From contig NZ_PJAR01000041.1 in NCBI RefSeq assembly GCF_002836745.1, forward strand, positions 124,001 through 188,000: 64,000 nucleotides of DNA. The letters run 5' to 3'. Under the pieces are notes generated by a model. That model did no database searches and was not told the origin of the DNA. It saw only the letters and a list, made by a program, of their open reading frames with translations. Both the position numbers and the translations under genes were made by a program. This document shows positions 1 through 9,802 of the stretch, one piece after another. Within the stretch, counting starts at the first letter, position 1. Every line of letters starts with the position of its first letter. This DNA comes from Glaciecola sp. 33A. Its GTDB lineage: Bacteria > Pseudomonadota > Gammaproteobacteria > Enterobacterales > Alteromonadaceae.

Positions 1-80
1 TCATTATCAGCAGACTAAAAACTTGTTGGTAAGCTATGATATTAACCCATTGGGTTTCTTCTAAGCATTGATATGCTGTG

Positions 81-110
81 CAATGATGGTGGTGTGATGC
101 CCCATCATTG
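81..110. other. Hairpin upstream of the NosR-like gene
   Basis: An 8-bp perfect inverted repeat (CAATGATG at 81-88, CATCATTG at 103-110) encloses a 14-nt loop. It could be the terminator of a gene left of the window or an operator for the gene at 181. No U-run follows on the + strand, so a classic terminator is doubtful. Confidence 0.35.
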
Positions 111-138
111 TAATATCCACGCATTGTCATTTTATAAT
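108..138 (+). promoter_or_regulatory. Candidate sigma-70 promoter of the NosR-like gene
   Basis: A perfect TATAAT lies at 133-138, with TTGTAA (4 of 6 to TTGACA) at 108-113 and a 19-nt spacer. Transcription would begin near 145, leaving a short leader before the ATG at 181. The spacer is slightly long, so this is only a candidate. Confidence 0.35.
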
Positions 139-180
139 GCTGTAACTTTTTGACACGTTTTGGCTAAAAGGTTTATATGT

Positions 181-2301
181 ATGTACATAAAAACAACATA
201 CCTCGGTTTATGTATAACGATATTAATCTTTTTTATTAGTTTCACCGCAGTTTCTAAACCAGGTGACGTAACTGACATACCGCAACAAATAGTAGAAATA
301 TTTCCAACCGCAACTCGCATTGGCCCACCCGAGATTGACGTACCTGTTTTACCTGTGTATCAACTTAATCAATTATTAGGTTATATCTTTGAGACCAATG
401 ATTTTACCAATTTCATCGGTTTTTCAGGCGATCCAATTAATATTTTAATTGGCATAGACCCCAAAGGCGTGATGGTTGGTTTATCTATACTTGAGCATAA
501 TGAACCTATCTTCATCTATGGCTTAGGCGGGGTCCCTTTACTAGAGTTTGTAGCACAGTACAAAAATCATTCCATTAAAGAGCGCTACATTATTAATAGT
601 CGCGATCGAAGTGCGCCTAACACCACGTATTTTGATGGTGTGACAAAAGCCACTGTGTCGGTATTGGTGGTGAATGACACCATTATTACTTCTGCGTTGA
701 AAGTAGCGCGAGCAAAACTCGATGGTTTCATTGCCCCGAGCAATATGATGCTTAAACCAGATTACTTTGCTACGTTGACGTTTGCTGAGTTAGTTGACAG
801 GCAGTTAATCAGCTCGTGGAAGATATCCAGGGAAGCGGCACTGTCCGATACTACCCTACCCAGTAAAGTGGTAGCAGCAATTAAAGCGGTGGGTCAAGAC
901 TCTGAACAATTTGTGGAATTGTATATCGCATTTATTAGTGTCCCGATAATTGGTAAAAATCTACTGGGTGAAGGCGAATTCGCGCGCCTACAAGAAGAAC
1001 TTAAGCCCGGTGAGCATGCCATTATGGTCTTGAGCAATGGCGATTACTCCTACGTCAGTGATGAATTTATTCCACAAACAGTTCCAAGCCGATTATCGTT
1101 AACCCAAAGTGGACTGCCAACTGATATTAGGGACATAGATTTTTACAGTTATAACAAACCTAGCTTTATTACCACCATGCCTGATTATCGAGACATCCAT
1201 GTATTGCGTTTAAAATCTCAATCAGGCTTTGAATTAAGTCGGGCTATGAATGTGGGACTTGGTATTAACTATAATGCTTCTTTTATTGATGTTCAGCAGT
1301 TTATATTTCCTTACAGCGTGAATTTATCAAGTGATATGTTTATCCTAAATCCGGATGCAATCGAGGTAACTCCTACGCCGTTATGGATGAGAATATGGCA
1401 AGATAGAATTGTCATTATTGGCATAACTTGTCTGTATTTGATTGGTTTAACGGTCTTATTTATCAAGCAAACGTCGGTGGTAAAACACCCTCGACTAACG
1501 CATGCAATTCGCGGTGCGTCATTGTTGTTTGTGCTCTTTTTTATTGGCTTTTATGCGCAAGGTCAATTGTCCGTTGTTAATATATTTACCCTACTATTAG
1601 CCGTCTATGATGACTTTAAAATAGAAGTGTTTTTATTAGATCCCGTGCTTTTCATTTTATGGGTTTTTGTCTTTATATCCTTATTTATTTTCGGTCGTGG
1701 GCTATATTGCGGCTGGCTATGTCCTTTTGGTGCCTTGCAAGAATTTGCCGGCATGCTGGCTAAAAAACTGCGGATTAAGCAGATTAAAATAAAACCGCAA
1801 CATCATAAGTTTGGTCAAGCCATTAAATACGTCATTTTAGTCGGTCTAATTGGTACTTCCTTTGTGTCGCTAAATTTGGCGTCGAAACTTGCTGAAATTG
1901 AACCTTTCAAAACGTCGATCACCTTACAATTTGTTAGAACGTGGCCGTTTGTTCTGTATGCCGTCTTTCTATTGTTACTCAGTATGAAAATACATAAAGT
2001 ATACTGCCGTTATTTATGTCCGCTTGGCGCCGGTCTTGCGATTATTGGCCGATTCCCGATCCTAAAAATGTTACGTCGCCGCAAGGAATGTGGAAGTCCC
2101 TGTCAATTATGTAAAACCAAAAAGTGTGAGATTGATGCCATCGAGAAAACCGGCGAGATCAATTATTCTGAATGCGTGCAGTGCTTAGAATGTGTCGTCA
2201 CCATTGAAAATCCAACTATTTGCGTGGTTGATAAATATAAAGGTAAAAGGAAGCGGCCCTTAGGCAAGGAAGCGACTATTTTTGTCAGTAATGTTGAGTA
2301 G
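181..2301 (+). CDS. NosR/NirI-like FMN-binding, polyferredoxin membrane protein
   Basis: 706 aa. An N-terminal membrane/signal segment is followed by a large periplasmic FMN-binding-like domain. The flavinylation-type motif reads DGVTKATVS, where the family usually has SGAT. About five transmembrane helices follow from about residue 410. The CxxxCP motifs YCGWLCPFGALQE and YCRYLCPLGAG lie near the membrane exits, and C-terminal ferredoxin-like cysteine clusters (CGSPCQLC..C, CVQCLEC) follow. Known relatives pass electrons across the membrane to periplasmic reductases such as NosZ. No nos, nir or nor gene is nearby, so the partner is unknown. ATG 181 is preferred over an upstream TTG at 160 because AAAGG sits 9 nt before it. 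The gene leads a FIST/kinase block and may act in redox sensing or electron supply. Confidence 0.75.
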   Translation: MYIKTTYLGLCITILIFFISFTAVSKPGDVTDIPQQIVEIFPTATRIGPPEIDVPVLPVYQLNQLLGYIFETNDFTNFIGFSGDPINILIGIDPKGVMVGLSILEHNEPIFIYGLGGVPLLEFVAQYKNHSIKERYIINSRDRSAPNTTYFDGVTKATVSVLVVNDTIITSALKVARAKLDGFIAPSNMMLKPDYFATLTFAELVDRQLISSWKISREAALSDTTLPSKVVAAIKAVGQDSEQFVELYIAFISVPIIGKNLLGEGEFARLQEELKPGEHAIMVLSNGDYSYVSDEFIPQTVPSRLSLTQSGLPTDIRDIDFYSYNKPSFITTMPDYRDIHVLRLKSQSGFELSRAMNVGLGINYNASFIDVQQFIFPYSVNLSSDMFILNPDAIEVTPTPLWMRIWQDRIVIIGITCLYLIGLTVLFIKQTSVVKHPRLTHAIRGASLLFVLFFIGFYAQGQLSVVNIFTLLLAVYDDFKIEVFLLDPVLFILWVFVFISLFIFGRGLYCGWLCPFGALQEFAGMLAKKLRIKQIKIKPQHHKFGQAIKYVILVGLIGTSFVSLNLASKLAEIEPFKTSITLQFVRTWPFVLYAVFLLLLSMKIHKVYCRYLCPLGAGLAIIGRFPILKMLRRRKECGSPCQLCKTKKCEIDAIEKTGEINYSECVQCLECVVTIENPTICVVDKYKGKRKRPLGKEATIFVSNVE

Positions 2302-2397
2302 ATTTGGTAAATTCTGCTAAAATACGTAATTATTTATTTGCCGTTGCTTGACCCACTCAAGCCAACAGAAAGTAATGTAAAATATGGACATTTATTT

Positions 2398-3537
2398 ATG
2401 ATAAGTACGAGTGCAATTAGTTCTGCAACTGACCCTCAAATAGCATGTAGTGAGCTTAAAGCTCAATTAGATTTATCGGTGATGACCACTATTATTTTCT
2501 ATTGCGCTTCGTCATTTGATTTGAGCTTATTAGCCGACGCCATTAATTCACACTTTCCTGATAATGAATGTGTTGGTTGCACAACCGCTGGCGAATTCAA
2601 TGGTGCGGGCTATGAAACCGACACCATTGTTGCTGTGGGTTTTCATGATAGCTGTTTTGCTATTCAATCTACGTTAATTGAAAACCTGACTGAATTCTCT
2701 ACTTTCGACGCGCAAAAAACAATTAATTCTCTACGTGAATCTATCGCTGAAAAGGCACTGGCATGCATTGATTCTAACAGTTTTATTTTTTCTATAGTGG
2801 ATGGATTATCAGCCAAAGAAGAAGTGTTTTTGACCAACTTAGATACCTTTACCAACGGGATTCCGCACTTTGGCGGTTCGGCAGGTGTCGGACTAGATGG
2901 CAATAAGACCCATGTATTTTACGACGGTAAATTTCGAACTTCAGCGGCGATTGTGATGTTTATTAATACGAAGCAAAAATTTTCTATATTTTCGGTCAAC
3001 CATGTTGATCAATGTAGAAGTAAGCTAGTGGTCACTGATGCTGATGCGAGAACACGCCAGGTGTTCGAAATTAATGGTGAACCGGCCGCTTCGGTATATG
3101 CAGAATTAATGGGCCTCAGCGTAGATGAATTGGATGCAGAAGTATTTTCACTGCATCCACTGGCGGTAAAAATAGGCAGGGATTATTACATTCGCTCGAT
3201 TCAACGAGTTAACAAGGCCTTCTACAGCTTATCTTTTTATTGTGCAGTGGATAAAGGTATTGTCTTAAATGAAGTATCTCTAGTGGACATTAATATGCCA
3301 CTGCTTAAGAAATTAGAATCAATACGCAATAGCCTTGGGTCGCCACATATGGTGATGGGCTGTGATTGTTTCTTGCGTCGTATAGCGTCTGTTAGTAAAG
3401 GTGTAATCGACAAAACCCACGCTATTCAATCAGAGTTTAACCTGGTGGGTTTCAACGCGTACGGCGAACATATAAACGGACTGCACTTAAATCAAACCTT
3501 TACCGGTGTGTACATTAGCGAAGAAGCCTATGAATAA
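2398..3537 (+). CDS. FIST-domain sensory protein
   Basis: 379 aa from the ATG at 2398; a TTG at 2338 would add 20 residues but has no ribosome site. The N-terminal half (about 1-190, with GCTTAGEF and FGGSAGVG) matches the FIST N domain. The C-terminal half (about 200-370, ending in NLVGFNAYGEHINGLHLNQTF) matches FIST C. FIST proteins are predicted small-ligand sensors that work with signalling kinases, but the ligand is generally not known. The kinase gene starts inside the end of this gene (8-nt overlap), so the two are translationally coupled and the FIST protein probably feeds the kinase. Confidence 0.85.
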   Translation: MISTSAISSATDPQIACSELKAQLDLSVMTTIIFYCASSFDLSLLADAINSHFPDNECVGCTTAGEFNGAGYETDTIVAVGFHDSCFAIQSTLIENLTEFSTFDAQKTINSLRESIAEKALACIDSNSFIFSIVDGLSAKEEVFLTNLDTFTNGIPHFGGSAGVGLDGNKTHVFYDGKFRTSAAIVMFINTKQKFSIFSVNHVDQCRSKLVVTDADARTRQVFEINGEPAASVYAELMGLSVDELDAEVFSLHPLAVKIGRDYYIRSIQRVNKAFYSLSFYCAVDKGIVLNEVSLVDINMPLLKKLESIRNSLGSPHMVMGCDCFLRRIASVSKGVIDKTHAIQSEFNLVGFNAYGEHINGLHLNQTFTGVYISEEAYE

Positions 3538-6076
3538 TGACGCCTTAAATAGGTTTTCATCCAAGGATGAAGAGATTGACTATTTAAAAAATGAAAATAA
3601 TAAGCTAAAAAAAATCAACGATGCATTAATTTTCAGAGTTGAGGAGGGCGCCACTAACGACGTACCCTACTCATCCTTCGAAAGATCGGTGAATCTGATG
3701 GTTCAAGTCAATCAAAAAACGCAAGAGCTTAATGATGCGCTATCAAAATTACAGCGACTCAATAAGAGCTTATCGCAAGCGAATAAAGCCGCCAATATTT
3801 TCAAACAACGATTTGTCGAAGCAATCGAAAGTATCACCGATGGCTTCGTGCTGCTTGACCAAAATGGCAATATCATTTTTCAAAATTCTAATTTTGAACG
3901 GTTCTGGAAAAATTCAGAACTCAGTCCAATAGAAGGATCGAATTATAATAGACTAAAATCGTTAGGTAAATTAAAAGGCACTATTTTAAGTATCACGGCT
4001 GACGATGACCCACAAAGTTCGGTTTACCATCTAAATAACGATCGCTGGTATCAGCTTAAAGAGCGCAAGACCCAAGAAGGCGGTGTGGTCATATTATTTA
4101 CTGATATCACTCACATTAAAAAAGCTGAATCGCAGCGTTTTGAAATTGCTATTGCTGAGAAAAATGCCTTATTGCAAAGTCTGATTGATAATCTATCTCA
4201 AGGCGTACTGCTAATCAATCAAGATGACAGTCCAGAAGTCTGGAACCTTCAGTTTGAACGTTTTTGTGAATTAAGCACAGACACTATCCAAGAAGTCAGT
4301 CAAATACAAGATTTTACGGCTATTACCGAGCTATCCTTGTTAACCAATTCTAACCAGTGTGTGCATATTCAAGAGTTACCAAATGGCACCGTGATTGATG
4401 TGCGTCGGCATTTTTTAGCGGATGGAAGAAGCATTATTACCCTGGCAGATATCACGGAACAACATCAATACGAATTGTCTTTAAAAGAAAGTGAAATCTG
4501 GTTACGCACGATTACTGATAATGTTCCCGCCATGATTGCTTATGTAAACAATAAAAAGCGATTTATGTTTACTAACAAAGTGTATAACAAATGGTATGGG
4601 CAAAATGGCTCCGAACTTATCGGCAAGGCGTTGGAGGAAACACATCTATTCGATGATTATAAGCAGCTAGATGTGTTTATAAGTCGCGTGTTAGCCGGCG
4701 AGACAGTGACCTTTGAGAGTCGTGAATTTAATCATGATGGCGTTGAAAGTTACTTGCTCAAATCATATGTGCCCAATATCTCTGAGCAAGGTGAAGTGGT
4801 CGGTTTTTTTGTGTTAATTAACAATATTACAGAGCGAATTCTTGCTGCTCATGCGTTGCAGGGCGCAAACTTAGAACTTGAGGAGCGTGTACTGTTGCGC
4901 ACTTTGGATTTGAAGCAAGAGGTTGAAAGTCGCAAAACTGCGCAGCTTAGACTATCTGACGCTATTCGTTCTGCTGAGTTAGCGAATGAGTCTAAATCTA
5001 AATTCTTAGCGGCAGTTAGTCATGATTTACTGCAACCTTTAAATGCAGCAAAACTATTTGCTGAATCGCTGTTTCATGACTTTGGACTGACTGAAAGACC
5101 GATACTCAATTCAATTAAAAATTCATTAAATGATTTGGAAAATCTGATCGTTACGTTAGTTGATATCTCCAAACTTGACGCTGGTTTAGTCAATCCGGAT
5201 AAACAAATATTTTCCTTGAATTCTTTGTTAGAAAATATATCGAGGGACTATCAAAAAATATCCGTGCTGCACCTTATCGACTTCAGTTTTGTGCCGACCT
5301 CTGTTTATGTTGAGTCAGATAGCCTGTTATTGGCCAGAATTTTACGTAATTACCTCTCCAACGCTATTAGGTACGCGAAAGGTAAAAAAGTAACCTTAGG
5401 TTGTCGGCGCCGAGGAGATAACATTGAGATTCAAGTTTGGGATACAGGGGATGGTATTGCGCAAGAGAATTTACACGAAATATTCAAAGAGTTTAAGCGT
5501 TTAAAAGGCGCTGTGCATGCTCAGCATAGTTTAGGCTTGGGTCTTGCTATTGTTGAGAAAATGGCAAAAGTGCTCGACCATGTTATCAGTGTTAAATCTG
5601 AATTGGGTAAAGGTTCTTGTTTTTCGATATCATTACCAATAAAGAAAGTAGATCTCTCAATGGCCCATAATAGAGACCAGAGCACGATACTGAGCAGTCA
5701 GATATTAGGTGCCAAGATATGGATTGTAGATAACGATCTGGGTATCTGTGAAGCCATGCGCCTATTGATGACTCGTTGGGGTTGTGAAGTCATTACAGCC
5801 TCGTCATACGATGACTTAAGGGAGTTGGCTGACCTTGAACATGGTGAGTGTGATTTATTATTGGTTGACTATCATTTGGATAATGATCAAACCGGCATAG
5901 TGGTGGCACAACAAATCAATGAAAACAGGCGTGTGGCGATCCCCACCATTATGATTTCAGCCAACTATAAACAAGAGTTAAGAGAGCAATGTAAAGAAAA
6001 CAACATTTTCTTTTTAAATAAACCGGTCAAACCACTCAAACTTAGAATGATTATGCAGCAGTGCATTCGTCAGTAA
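3530..6076 (+). CDS. NahK/ErcS-type hybrid sensor histidine kinase with PAS domains and REC
   Basis: 848 aa, cytoplasmic, no clear membrane helix. Order: N-terminal coiled coil (about 10-90), three PAS domains (about 90-200, 215-315, 325-440), a second coiled coil, HisKA with the phospho-accepting His498 (SHDLLQPLNA), an HATPase domain (NYLSNAIRYA; WDTGDGIA; GLGLAIVEKMAKVL), and a C-terminal receiver with Asp780 (LLLVDYHLD) and Lys in the NKPVKP segment. The architecture matches the NahK/ErcS group, known in Pseudomonas from nitric-oxide signalling and ethanol-oxidation control. ATG 3530 is chosen over GTG 3506 because GAAGAAG lies just upstream and the overlap with the FIST gene is short. 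The likely partner is the convergent response regulator 36 bp away. Confidence 0.9.
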   Translation: MNNDALNRFSSKDEEIDYLKNENNKLKKINDALIFRVEEGATNDVPYSSFERSVNLMVQVNQKTQELNDALSKLQRLNKSLSQANKAANIFKQRFVEAIESITDGFVLLDQNGNIIFQNSNFERFWKNSELSPIEGSNYNRLKSLGKLKGTILSITADDDPQSSVYHLNNDRWYQLKERKTQEGGVVILFTDITHIKKAESQRFEIAIAEKNALLQSLIDNLSQGVLLINQDDSPEVWNLQFERFCELSTDTIQEVSQIQDFTAITELSLLTNSNQCVHIQELPNGTVIDVRRHFLADGRSIITLADITEQHQYELSLKESEIWLRTITDNVPAMIAYVNNKKRFMFTNKVYNKWYGQNGSELIGKALEETHLFDDYKQLDVFISRVLAGETVTFESREFNHDGVESYLLKSYVPNISEQGEVVGFFVLINNITERILAAHALQGANLELEERVLLRTLDLKQEVESRKTAQLRLSDAIRSAELANESKSKFLAAVSHDLLQPLNAAKLFAESLFHDFGLTERPILNSIKNSLNDLENLIVTLVDISKLDAGLVNPDKQIFSLNSLLENISRDYQKISVLHLIDFSFVPTSVYVESDSLLLARILRNYLSNAIRYAKGKKVTLGCRRRGDNIEIQVWDTGDGIAQENLHEIFKEFKRLKGAVHAQHSLGLGLAIVEKMAKVLDHVISVKSELGKGSCFSISLPIKKVDLSMAHNRDQSTILSSQILGAKIWIVDNDLGICEAMRLLMTRWGCEVITASSYDDLRELADLEHGECDLLLVDYHLDNDQTGIVVAQQINENRRVAIPTIMISANYKQELREQCKENNIFFLNKPVKPLKLRMIMQQCIRQ

Positions 6077-6112
6077 TAATGTCCCTAGCAGGAACTGCTT
6101 CGCTGATATGAC

Positions 6113-6778
6113 TTAGCGTTTGAGATAGGTATCAAAATCAATATTTGCACTGCCTATGACTACTTTCACCCGATTTGAGACACCGAGTTTCTTTAAAATT
6201 GAGGATACGTGTGACTTCACTGTTGTTTCTGAAATATTCATTTCATAAGCAATGTGTTTATTTGCTTCACCTTGATTGAGGTATTTGAGTACTATCAATT
6301 CTTTGCGAGTGAGTAACTGCATTTTTTCAGGTGAGATTTCACAGCTTTTATTGGATTTGCTACTTGGTGCCGAATTAGGCGCACGGATCAAATCGGATGG
6401 TAAACAAACATTACCGTTAAAAATAGATTCGAGAGAGTCAGCGATGGTATCTATACTGGAAGACTTCGAAATAAATCCCACAGCACCATATGAAATGGTT
6501 TGTAATATTTGTTGTTTCTCACTTTCCGCAGAAACGATAACGACAGGGATAGTGGGATATTCGTTGCGTAATTCTAATAAACCATTCAAACCAGCAGTGC
6601 ATGGCATATTGAGGTCCAATAAAACCAAATCAAAGTCCATATTTTCTTTGATAATGCGATGAGATGCCTCTAGTGAATCGGCTTCTAAACAAACCGAACC
6701 AGCAAATCGATCACATATAATCCCCGAGATGGCCTGCCTAAAAATAGGATGGTCATCCACTATTAGCATCTTGTACAT
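6113..6778 (-). CDS. NarL/LuxR-family response regulator
   Basis: 221 aa. The N-terminal receiver domain has the acidic pair D8-D9, phospho-acceptor Asp55 (LVLLDLNMP) and Lys105. The C-terminal LuxR helix-turn-helix is at about 155-215 (LTRKELIVLKYLNQGEANKHIAYEMN, SETTVKSH). It is convergent with the hybrid kinase and is the obvious output partner of that phosphorelay. In Pseudomonas, regulators of this kind (AgmR/ErbR, ErdR) govern alcohol-oxidation genes with ErcS-type kinases. The porin and ABC genes next door are candidate targets. No strong Shine-Dalgarno is visible; Met4 is an alternative start. Confidence 0.88.
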   Translation of the reverse strand: MYKMLIVDDHPIFRQAISGIICDRFAGSVCLEADSLEASHRIIKENMDFDLVLLDLNMPCTAGLNGLLELRNEYPTIPVVIVSAESEKQQILQTISYGAVGFISKSSSIDTIADSLESIFNGNVCLPSDLIRAPNSAPSSKSNKSCEISPEKMQLLTRKELIVLKYLNQGEANKHIAYEMNISETTVKSHVSSILKKLGVSNRVKVVIGSANIDFDTYLKR

Positions 6779-6889
6779 AACATCTGATTTACAATTTTTT
6801 AACTATCGTCATAGTACCATGATTTATCTTAACTGCTAACAAACTAAGACCGAAGTTGCATAAAATTATTTATGTTAATTTACAAAACG

Positions 6890-6954
6890 GGGTGTTTATT
6901 TCTAACACCCATAGCAGATGACTAATAATGTCTCAACACGCTGATGTGTTGAGA
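6890..6954 (-). terminator. Tandem terminator hairpins after the porin gene
   Basis: In porin transcription order, a perfect 9-bp stem with a 6-nt loop comes first (6931-6939 with 6946-6954). A second stem of 7 bp with a 7-nt loop follows (6890-6896 with 6904-6910), trailed by CGTTTTG on the minus strand. Two hairpins within 80 bp of the stop codon at 6969 fit efficient termination of a highly expressed outer-membrane protein gene. Confidence 0.65.
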
Positions 6955-6968
6955 GATAAGAGTGGCGT

Positions 6969-8129
6969 TTAAAAGGTCACAACTGTGCCAATCGAGAAAG
7001 TCTTATTATCTTCTGCCAAACTAGTTATCGAGTTTTCAGACTCGGTATTGTTAAATTCGGCAACCATGATAATACCAGGGCGAACCGTTCTAAAATATCC
7101 CAATGCAAAGTTTTTGTGGGTAGTGATACCCGCTGCCATATTGGCAGTGTCTTGGTTTTCGGTTTCACCTGATGAAATCACAAAACGATTATCACCTGTG
7201 GTGTAAGATGCTTGTAATAAAGAACCGTCGGACTCATTCGACTCAGCGCCAACGATATTGTCTAAGCCAGCGACGTATCCGACACCTTCCGAAGAATAAC
7301 CAGATGCGGTCAATGATAGGCCAGAGAATTTGACGTTTAATCCATATCCTAATCCAGATTGGTCTTGCTCAATGCCCTGTACTTCACTCGTTTGCGATAA
7401 GCCATTCAGCCAACCTTTGACGCCCACATTATTAAGTTCGGTGGTATACGAAGCTTCAAATTCGATACGTGGTGTGTCTTCTGATGAATCTGCAGCCGAT
7501 TTACTTGGGTCCATTACACCAACGGCCACATTAAAACCGTTCATATCATTGGTTCGATACGTGATCTGTGCTTTGGGCATCGGATACGAATAACCTGTGG
7601 AGATGTTACCAAATGAGACGTTGCCGCCATCGACTAATCCAAACGTGTCCGAGGTTTGCCCATAACCAAGAAGTAATTCATCACCTAAAATATTGGTGCG
7701 GTTAAATAAACCAAAGTCTTTACCTAAGGTCACTGAACCCCAATCTCCGGACAATTTTGCATAAAATTGACGCACATCTATTAATGAGTTCGTGCCCAAG
7801 GCTGTTGCACCGCGACTGAGATCAGTATCGTTAATACTTACCCAAAATGAAGACCGTACTTCAATTTTCAAATCATCTAGTTGCTTACCGTAGTTAAAGC
7901 CAATGTTGTTAGGCAAAAATCCCATTTTAATTCGAGATTGATCACGGTCAGATACGGCACCGCTTATGTCGGTTGCTTCAATACTACTGTTGACATAAAA
8001 GATGTTAATCAAGCCGTCAGCAGAAAAGGTAGTTCCATCCTTGTTATAAATTTCAACCCCGGCATTGGCGTGCCAAGAAGTTGCTAATACAGCCGTAGCA
8101 ATAAGACTTTTCGTTAAAGTAGGTTTCAT
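6969..8129 (-). CDS. Gram-negative outer-membrane porin
   Basis: 386 aa. A signal peptide (MKPTLTKSLIATAVLATSWHANA, in two parts: charged start then hydrophobic core) ends at an ANA cleavage site and is followed by an amphipathic beta-strand-rich chain. The C terminus, SIGTVVTF, carries the terminal Phe needed by the outer-membrane assembly machinery. Length and pattern match 16-strand general or specific porins. ATG 8129 is chosen; a TTG 12 nt upstream lacks support. The gene is monocistronic, with tandem terminators behind it. It lies between the regulator gene and the ABC operon and probably admits the small solute handled by them. The substrate is not predictable. Confidence 0.85.
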   Translation of the reverse strand: MKPTLTKSLIATAVLATSWHANAGVEIYNKDGTTFSADGLINIFYVNSSIEATDISGAVSDRDQSRIKMGFLPNNIGFNYGKQLDDLKIEVRSSFWVSINDTDLSRGATALGTNSLIDVRQFYAKLSGDWGSVTLGKDFGLFNRTNILGDELLLGYGQTSDTFGLVDGGNVSFGNISTGYSYPMPKAQITYRTNDMNGFNVAVGVMDPSKSAADSSEDTPRIEFEASYTTELNNVGVKGWLNGLSQTSEVQGIEQDQSGLGYGLNVKFSGLSLTASGYSSEGVGYVAGLDNIVGAESNESDGSLLQASYTTGDNRFVISSGETENQDTANMAAGITTHKNFALGYFRTVRPGIIMVAEFNNTESENSITSLAEDNKTFSIGTVVTF

Positions 8130-8280
8130 AATAGTGTCCAAGTGTGTGTTTGTTATAGTTTGAACAAAGACTACGATTAATAAACACGCTTATGAATTCC
8201 ACATATTGCTGATTTATAGAGTTAATTAGACATATCCTAAATGAGTAGCTCTTAGGGATGAAGAAAATACAACGGAAGTA

Positions 8281-9027
8281 CTAACTTGTTGCCAGCGTCC
8301 CTTCCAAAATTTTTGGATGTTGGCTGAATAAGGCAGATTTCAGTGCTTGTTGGTGTTGCGATTCGTAGTCACCTGAGTGTTGTTGAGCTGACCTGTTTAA
8401 TACTAGCTGGTGAATAATTGTCGACGGGCTGTTCGATAAAAACACAATTCGGTCCGCCATATAAAGCGCTTCATTGACATCATGAGTAACGAACACCATG
8501 GTTGTCTGATGTTGCTTAGCCATGTTAAGCAGCAGTGCTCGACATTTCATTGCGGTTGGTGAATCAAGCGACACGAAGGGTTCATCTAAGAGTAATAATT
8601 GTGGCTGGATCACAAAAGCACGGGCAATACTGGCGCGCCGCAACATGCCACCAGATAATGCATTAGGATAATGCTGTGAGTATGCTAATAAGCCAACTTG
8701 TTTGAGTACCTGTTTGACTAATTGCGGATTTGATTGTGGTAATACTAATTCAATGTTTTGTTGTAAGGTTAGCCATGGCATCAGACGAGGCTCTTGAAAA
8801 ATATATCCTAAGCGAATGTCAGCTTGGCTAAACTTAACGGTGGCATTTGGGCTATTTAATAAGCCCGCAATGGTGTTAAGTAATGTCGTTTTACCGCAGC
8901 CTGACGGACCCACAATGCAGATAAATTCGGTTTCTTTGATTGCAAGGTCAATGTGATCAATTATGGTTTGAGAGCCGCTATCTTCGGAGTAAGATAATTG
9001 ATTAATGTTAAGGTCTACTGAACTCAT
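8281..9027 (-). CDS. ABC transporter ATP-binding protein (TauB/SsuB/NrtD class)
   Basis: 248 aa. Walker A GPSGCGKTT (about 40-48), Q-loop FQEPRLMPW, signature LSGGMLRRASIARAF, Walker B LLLLDEPFVSLD and H-loop THDVNEA are all intact. The sequence order and length match the nitrate/sulfonate/taurine importer ATPases. ATG 9027 lies 1 nt after the permease stop codon, which is why the longer reading from 9081 is rejected. It is the last gene of a three-gene importer operon (binding protein, permease, ATPase). Confidence 0.88.
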   Translation of the reverse strand: MSSVDLNINQLSYSEDSGSQTIIDHIDLAIKETEFICIVGPSGCGKTTLLNTIAGLLNSPNATVKFSQADIRLGYIFQEPRLMPWLTLQQNIELVLPQSNPQLVKQVLKQVGLLAYSQHYPNALSGGMLRRASIARAFVIQPQLLLLDEPFVSLDSPTAMKCRALLLNMAKQHQTTMVFVTHDVNEALYMADRIVFLSNSPSTIIHQLVLNRSAQQHSGDYESQHQQALKSALFSQHPKILEGTLATS

Positions 9028-9028
9028 G

Positions 9029-9802
9029 TTAGCGCCCGCGCTGGATACGTAAATCAAAGGGTTTAAAACACACCAATTCAATCACAAATACGACGCCTAT
9101 AAAGACCATCGTATAGGCAAGAATGCCTGCAATATCAAAGAATTGAAACATACTGTATAAAGCGAAACCGACGCCATCACTACGTCCTAAAAGTTCCACA
9201 ACCAAAACAATCTTCCAGATCAGAGATAAGCCATTACGCGCAGATGCTAAGAAAAATGGATACAACTGCGGTAAATATACCGCGTGCATAAAACGATACC
9301 AAGATAGTTGGTAGACTTTAGCAACTTGGGCTAACTTTGTGTCAGTGGTTCGTGCTCCTTCACGTAACATGACCGCGACGGTAGGCACCTTGTTAATCAC
9401 CACGGCCAAAATTGCTGCGGCCTCTACCAAACCAATCCAAATATAGGATAAAATAATGACAACCAGAGCAGGTATATTCAACAAAATAATCAACAAACTT
9501 TCACTAATATTGTTAAACCAAGCTTTCGAACCCATCGCAATGCCAAAAATACTGCCTATCAGCATGGCCAGTATAAAGCTTATCAACACACGGGCGAGGG
9601 TAATCAAAACGTTATTAATCAAATCACCTTCATGTGTATGATAATAAAGAGCTTGTAAGGTCTGCGTCAGTGATGGTAAGTCAGGCACGTCCAATAACAT
9701 GGCGAAACCTTGCCACACAGCCATCAGTAGCGCAAATACACCTAGTTTGATATACACAGGTGCAATGGGCATTGTATGCGGATTTACGGCTTCGTTTGCC
9801 AT
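9029..9802 (-). CDS. ABC transporter permease (TauC/SsuC class)
   Basis: 257 aa with about six transmembrane helices. The EAA-type loop that docks the ATPase is visible at about 150-200 (EGARTTDTKLAQVAKVY, then YLPQLYPFFLASARNG). The gene overlaps the end of the binding-protein gene by 19 nt and is followed after 1 nt by the ATPase gene, so the three are tightly coupled. The family imports organosulfonates, nitrate, thiamine precursors and similar small molecules; nothing here decides between them. Confidence 0.85.
   Translation of the reverse strand: MANEAVNPHTMPIAPVYIKLGVFALLMAVWQGFAMLLDVPDLPSLTQTLQALYYHTHEGDLINNVLITLARVLISFILAMLIGSIFGIAMGSKAWFNNISESLLIILLNIPALVVIILSYIWIGLVEAAAILAVVINKVPTVAVMLREGARTTDTKLAQVAKVYQLSWYRFMHAVYLPQLYPFFLASARNGLSLIWKIVLVVELLGRSDGVGFALYSMFQFFDIAGILAYTMVFIGVVFVIELVCFKPFDLRIQRGR

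Noticed and set aside
181-2301. Denitrification locus
   Set aside because: Only the NosR-like gene is seen; no nosZ, nosD, nirS/K or norB in the window.
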